From: Gaiellasilicea sp963731615
GTDB taxonomy: Bacteria; Actinomycetota; Thermoleophilia; Gaiellales; Gaiellaceae
Direction: 5' to 3'
Length of the DNA: 64,000 nucleotides
Assembly (NCBI GenBank): GCA_963731615.1
Contig: CAVSWD010000009.1
Location: forward strand, 124,001-188,000
The notes under the pieces are model-generated. The model saw only the letters and a program-made list of their open reading frames with translations, was not told the origin of the DNA and searched no databases. Position numbers and translations under genes: made by a program. How positions within the stretch are numbered: position 1 is the first letter of the stretch; each line of letters opens with the position of its first letter. Of the stretch, positions 60,919-64,000 are shown piece after piece.

Positions 60919-62340
60919 GTGAGACGAGTGACGCAGTTCTTCCTGTTCGCGGCGCTGGCAGCGCTGCTGGCACCGGCTCTCGCGAGCGCGGCGCCGCGCA
61001 TGTACGTCGGCTTCCACGACGACCCCAACTTCCGCTACGAGGAGCGCCGCGCCGAGATGCTCGACCAGGCGCGCGCCACGAATGCCACGATCGTGCGCAC
61101 GCTCGTCACCTGGGAGAAGATCGCTCCTACGCGCCCCGCAAACGCGGCCAACCCGTTCGACGCCGCGTACCGTTTCAACGACCTCGACGAGCTCGTGCGG
61201 AACACGCAGGCTCGCGACATGGAGGTCCTGATCACGATTTGGGGCACGCCGAAATGGGCCAACGGCGGTAAGACGCCGAACTTCATGCCGACGCGGCTCA
61301 GCGACCTGACCGCCTTCGCGCGCGCCGTCGCTTCCCGCTACTCGGGACGGTACTCCGGGTATCCCTACGTCCGCTTCTACTCGATCTGGAACGAGTCGAA
61401 CCTGCAGCTCTTCCTGGCGCCTCAGTTCGACGCCAAGGGCAAGTCGGTCGCGCCCAGGAACTACGCGAAGCTCGCCGCAGCCGCTTACGCGGGCATCAAG
61501 GCCGGGAACTCGAGCGCCAAGGTCGCGGTCGGCAGCACCTCGTCGGCCGGACGGGACAAGCCGCTCAAGGGGAAGTCGGAGACGCACTCCCCGGGACGCT
61601 TTGCGCAGCTTGTCGCCGCCGCGAACCCGCGCCTGAAGTTCGACGCGTGGGCGCAACATCCGTATCCGGTGCCTGCGCGGATGAAGCCGAACCAGAAGGT
61701 CAAGTGGCCGAACGTGACGCTGTCGGCGTTCCCGCGCTTCACCGCCTCGCTCGACAAGTGGTTCAAGCGCAAGAACGTGCGCATCTGGATCACCGAGTAC
61801 GGCCACGAAGTGAGGCAGGACGGCGAGCCGAACGGCATCTCACGCTCGCTGCAGGCATCGTATGCCGCACAGGCGCTCGCACTGGCGAAGAAGGATCCGC
61901 GGACGGACATGTTCATCTGGTTCGTCTTCCGCGACCACGTCACGAGCGAATGGCAGAGCGGGCTGCGCACGACGACCGGCGCCGCCAAGCCGTCGCTCTC
62001 GCGCTTCGCCGCAGCGGCGGGCTCCGTCGACGCGCGCAACGCGTTCTTCACGGTCAAGGGCGGCGTGGCCAGCCCCACCGTCCGAGTGGCGCTCCGCGCC
62101 TATGCAGCCGGCACCAAGCCCGGTGAGAGCGTCGGTTTCAACCTGCGGGTCTTCGAGAAGGGCAAGCTCGTCACGAACGCCCAGTCGACTGCGCCCTTCG
62201 GACGCGACGCGACGGCCCCGGTCCGGGTGACGGGTTTCCGGCCCGTGAAGGGCAGGACCTACACGGTCGAGGTCGAGGCCAACGTCTTCAGCGGCGGCGG
62301 TGTCGTCCTGCGGCGCACGCTGACGCTCACCGCGACGTAA
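60919..62340 (+). CDS. secreted clan GH-A-like glycoside hydrolase
   Basis: 473 residues from the GTG at 60919, six bases after AAAGGAGA; a TTG at 60913 is the alternative. Signal peptide (VTQFFLFAALAALLAPALAS), then a TIM-barrel with the acid/base Glu in FYSIWNESN and the nucleophile Glu in RIWITEYGH, as in GH39/GH5-like enzymes. A C-terminal beta domain follows. It probably cuts a polysaccharide outside the cell; the substrate is unknown. Confidence 0.8.
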   Translation: MRRVTQFFLFAALAALLAPALASAAPRMYVGFHDDPNFRYEERRAEMLDQARATNATIVRTLVTWEKIAPTRPANAANPFDAAYRFNDLDELVRNTQARDMEVLITIWGTPKWANGGKTPNFMPTRLSDLTAFARAVASRYSGRYSGYPYVRFYSIWNESNLQLFLAPQFDAKGKSVAPRNYAKLAAAAYAGIKAGNSSAKVAVGSTSSAGRDKPLKGKSETHSPGRFAQLVAAANPRLKFDAWAQHPYPVPARMKPNQKVKWPNVTLSAFPRFTASLDKWFKRKNVRIWITEYGHEVRQDGEPNGISRSLQASYAAQALALAKKDPRTDMFIWFVFRDHVTSEWQSGLRTTTGAAKPSLSRFAAAAGSVDARNAFFTVKGGVASPTVRVALRAYAAGTKPGESVGFNLRVFEKGKLVTNAQSTAPFGRDATAPVRVTGFRPVKGRTYTVEVEANVFSGGGVVLRRTLTLTAT

Positions 62341-62347
62341 CGCAATC

Positions 62348-62386
62348 CGGCCGGCGGGTCTGCCCCACGTGGGCACCCGCCGGCCG
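62348..62386 (+). terminator. 12-bp stem-loop after the hydrolase gene
   Basis: Arms 62348-62359 and 62375-62386 pair fully; the loop holds a further CCCACGTGGG palindrome. It ends just before TACGAT, the -10 of the next gene, with no T-tract. Confidence 0.5.
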
Positions 62387-62392
62387 TACGAT
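62387..62392 (+). promoter_or_regulatory. leaderless -10 (TACGAT) of DUF72 gene
   Basis: TACGAT ends six bases before the ATG at 62399. Confidence 0.5.
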
Positions 62393-62398
62393 CCGACG

Positions 62399-63385
62399 AT
62401 GGCGGCAACGATCCGCGTCGGCACCTGCTCGTGGGCCGACGAGACGCTGACGAAGGTCTGGTATCCGAAAGGCGTGCGCTCCGGGGAGGCGCGGATCCGG
62501 CACTATGCCGAGCGCTTCGACACGGTCGAGGCGAACTCGACCTACTACCGGCTGCCCGATGCCGAGCTCGTCGGCAACTGGGCAGAGCGAACGCCGGCGG
62601 GATTCACGATGCACGTGAAGGCGTTCGGCCTGATGACGCGGCACCCGGTCAAGCTCGAGGCGCTGCCCGAGGATTTGCGCGACGTGATGCCCGTCGACGA
62701 TCGCGGCCGCGTCGACCGGCCGCCGCGGGAGCTCCGGGCCGAGGTCTTTCGCCGCTTCGCCCGCGCGCTGGAGCCGCTCCGCGAGCGCGGCAAGCTCGGT
62801 GGCATCTTGCTGCAGTTCCCCCCGTACGTGGTCTACAAGCCCCAGTCGCTCGAGTACATCGAGTGGGCGGCGGCCCAGCTCCCGGGTGACGAGCTGCTGG
62901 TCGAGTTTCGGCACCGAAGCTGGCTGGACGAGGAGAACCGCGCCCAGACGCTCTCCTTCCTCGAGTCGCGCGGCTTCACCTACGTGATCGTCGACGCGCC
63001 CAAGACAGAGGCGAAGAACCTCGTCCCGACCGTGGTCGCGCATACGAGCGGCACCGCCTATGTCCGGTTTCACGGGCGCAATGCCGGCACGTGGAACAAG
63101 CGCACGGGGAGCGCCGCGGAGCGGTTCGACTACCTCTACTCGCAGCAGGAGCTGGAGGAATGGGTGCCGCCTCTGCGCGAGCTCGCAGGCGAGACCGACG
63201 CGGTGTACGCGATGTTCAACAACAACGGCCGTTCCGAGATGCCTGCAACGGGGCTCGAGGGCCTCGAGCCCGAGGAGATCGCCGGCGACCCGGCAAAGGG
63301 CGAGGTCGCGCAGGCGCCGGCGAACGCGCTCATGCTCAGACGCGCACTCGCGGCGGCCGGCGTGCCCGTGGCGGGAGCGGGCTAG
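62399..63385 (+). CDS. DUF72-family protein
   Basis: 328 residues, a TIM-barrel family of unknown enzyme activity. Recognised by IRVGTCSWADETLTKVWYP, FDTVEANSTYYRLP, VKAFGLMTRHP, LLVEFRHRSWLDE and YAMFNNNGRSEMP. The long final part (GLEPEEIAGDPAKGEVAQAP) is typical. It is often found near DNA-repair or redox genes but no link is clear here. Leaderless -10 upstream. Confidence 0.88.
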   Translation: MAATIRVGTCSWADETLTKVWYPKGVRSGEARIRHYAERFDTVEANSTYYRLPDAELVGNWAERTPAGFTMHVKAFGLMTRHPVKLEALPEDLRDVMPVDDRGRVDRPPRELRAEVFRRFARALEPLRERGKLGGILLQFPPYVVYKPQSLEYIEWAAAQLPGDELLVEFRHRSWLDEENRAQTLSFLESRGFTYVIVDAPKTEAKNLVPTVVAHTSGTAYVRFHGRNAGTWNKRTGSAAERFDYLYSQQELEEWVPPLRELAGETDAVYAMFNNNGRSEMPATGLEGLEPEEIAGDPAKGEVAQAPANALMLRRALAAAGVPVAGAG

Positions 63386-63642
63386 AAGGCGAGCAGGAAG
63401 AGCAGCACGAACAGGAAGCCGACGATCGCGATCCCGATGCCGACCCAGCCGAGGACGACGCCGGCGGTCGCGAGGCCGTCGCCACGCGCGGCGCCGCTCT
63501 GGATCTCGACCCGCGCCTTGTTCCCGAAGACGACGGCGAGGATCGAGGGCACGAGCGGAAAGAACGTCAGCCCGGCGATCCCCAGCACGAGCGACGCGAT
63601 CGCATACCCGCTCGTCCGGTGCACCGCTTCTTCGAGGCTCAC
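63382..63642 (-). CDS. DUF4190-domain membrane protein
   Basis: 86 residues with two membrane segments (GYAIASLVLGIAGLTFFPLV and the C-terminal AIVGFLFVLLFLLAF) and the DUF4190 core SILAVVFGNKARVEIQSGAA, GLATAGVVLGWVGI. GTG start at 63642, directly after the oxidoreductase gene. Function unknown. Confidence 0.8.
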   Translation of the reverse strand: MSLEEAVHRTSGYAIASLVLGIAGLTFFPLVPSILAVVFGNKARVEIQSGAARGDGLATAGVVLGWVGIGIAIVGFLFVLLFLLAF

Positions 63643-63643
63643 T

Positions 63644-64000
63644 TCAGTCGCTCACTTTGACGAGGGCTTTGCCACGGTTCTCGCCGCGGAGCATCCCCAT
63701 GAAGGCCGCCGGGGCGTTCTCGAGACCCTCAGTCACGTCCTCACGGTAGCGCAGCTTCCCGTCGGCGAGCCAGCCGCCGAGCCGTCGCAGCCCTTCGGGA
63801 AACCGGTGCGCGTAGTCGCTGACGAGGAAGCCCTCGAGGCGTGCCCGGAAGACGATCAGGAAGCCGAGGTTGCGGGGCGCGAGCTCCGGCTCGGCGAGGT
63901 TGTACTGCGAGACCTGACCGCAGATCGGCACGCGCGCACCGAGTGCGAGACGTCGAAAGACGGTCTCCGAGATCGCGCCGCCGACGTTGTCGAAGTACAG
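63644..64000 (-). CDS. NADP-dependent oxidoreductase (MDR, PTGR/leukotriene reductase-like), N-terminus beyond window
   Basis: The last 118 residues of an MDR enzyme: LYFDNVGGAISETVFRRLAL, GARVPICGQVSQYN, and the family end LRYREDVTEGLENAPAAFMG and GENRGKALVKVSD. These zinc-free enzymes reduce the double bond of unsaturated carbonyls with NADPH. The N-terminal catalytic part and start lie outside the window. Confidence 0.85.
   Translation of the reverse strand: MYFDNVGGAISETVFRRLALGARVPICGQVSQYNLAEPELAPRNLGFLIVFRARLEGFLVSDYAHRFPEGLRRLGGWLADGKLRYREDVTEGLENAPAAFMGMLRGENRGKALVKVSD

Overview
The window is GC-rich, densely coded, chromosomal DNA. It carries the actinobacterial dnaK-grpE-dnaJ-hspR-clpB heat-shock operon, a short bacterial-type inositol phosphate synthase beside a CDP-alcohol phosphotransferase, large ATP-binding LuxR regulators, leaderless-type promoters and no outer-membrane genes. 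I infer Actinomycetota, probably class Thermoleophilia (Gaiellales/Solirubrobacterales-like); the class is a guess from gene content. No phage, transposase or CRISPR array was seen.

Layout. 1-9.5 kb: an M3 oligoendopeptidase cut by the edge, a saccharopine-dehydrogenase-family oxidoreductase, an S9 peptidase, an anchored PDAVDRY-repeat protein, a LuxR-type ATPase regulator and a vanadium-haloperoxidase-like secreted enzyme. 9.6-15.9 kb: the heat-shock operon on the minus strand behind a candidate HAIR operator. 15.9-22.5 kb: two EamA transporters, an M29 aminopeptidase, an L,D-transpeptidase, a broken ice-binding-type protein, CsbD, a cupredoxin and MoaA. 23-26.3 kb: a PAP2-family protein, a CDP-alcohol phosphotransferase and Ino1 with two N-terminal ribbon-helix-helix (RHH) domains, which look like an inositol-lipid module with its own repressor. 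26.3-30.6 kb: a BrkB-type membrane protein, an unknown membrane protein, a HerA-like ATPase, a zinc alcohol dehydrogenase and a CDGSH protein, mostly overlapping by 1-4 bases. 30.8-35.2 kb: a glycosyltransferase-PHP fusion, a divergent uracil-DNA-glycosylase-fold protein, a membrane protein with presenilin-like aspartate motifs and RlmD. 35.2-41.6 kb: an ABC exporter, YjbQ, a second HExxH peptidase, ferritin, rhomboid, a zincin, coiled-coil proteins and tRNA-Ala. 41.7-51 kb: TatA, an ABC-F ATPase, an MFS pump in an operon with an RHH regulator and a DUF4097 protein, and a two-subunit ABC exporter. 51-64 kb: envelope and hypothetical proteins, a GGDEF cyclase, 2-oxoglutarate dehydrogenase E1, a principal-type sigma factor, a clan GH-A-like secreted hydrolase, a DUF72 protein and the end of an NADP-dependent oxidoreductase.

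Two properties cut across the window. Many genes have a TANNNT hexamer ending 6-8 bases before the start codon and no Shine-Dalgarno, which is the signature of leaderless transcripts. About a dozen otherwise intact genes are broken by single-base indels, several in short homopolymers. The conserved protein carries on in another frame, so I treat most as sequence or assembly errors rather than decay. Such genes are given as one feature with the break position noted.
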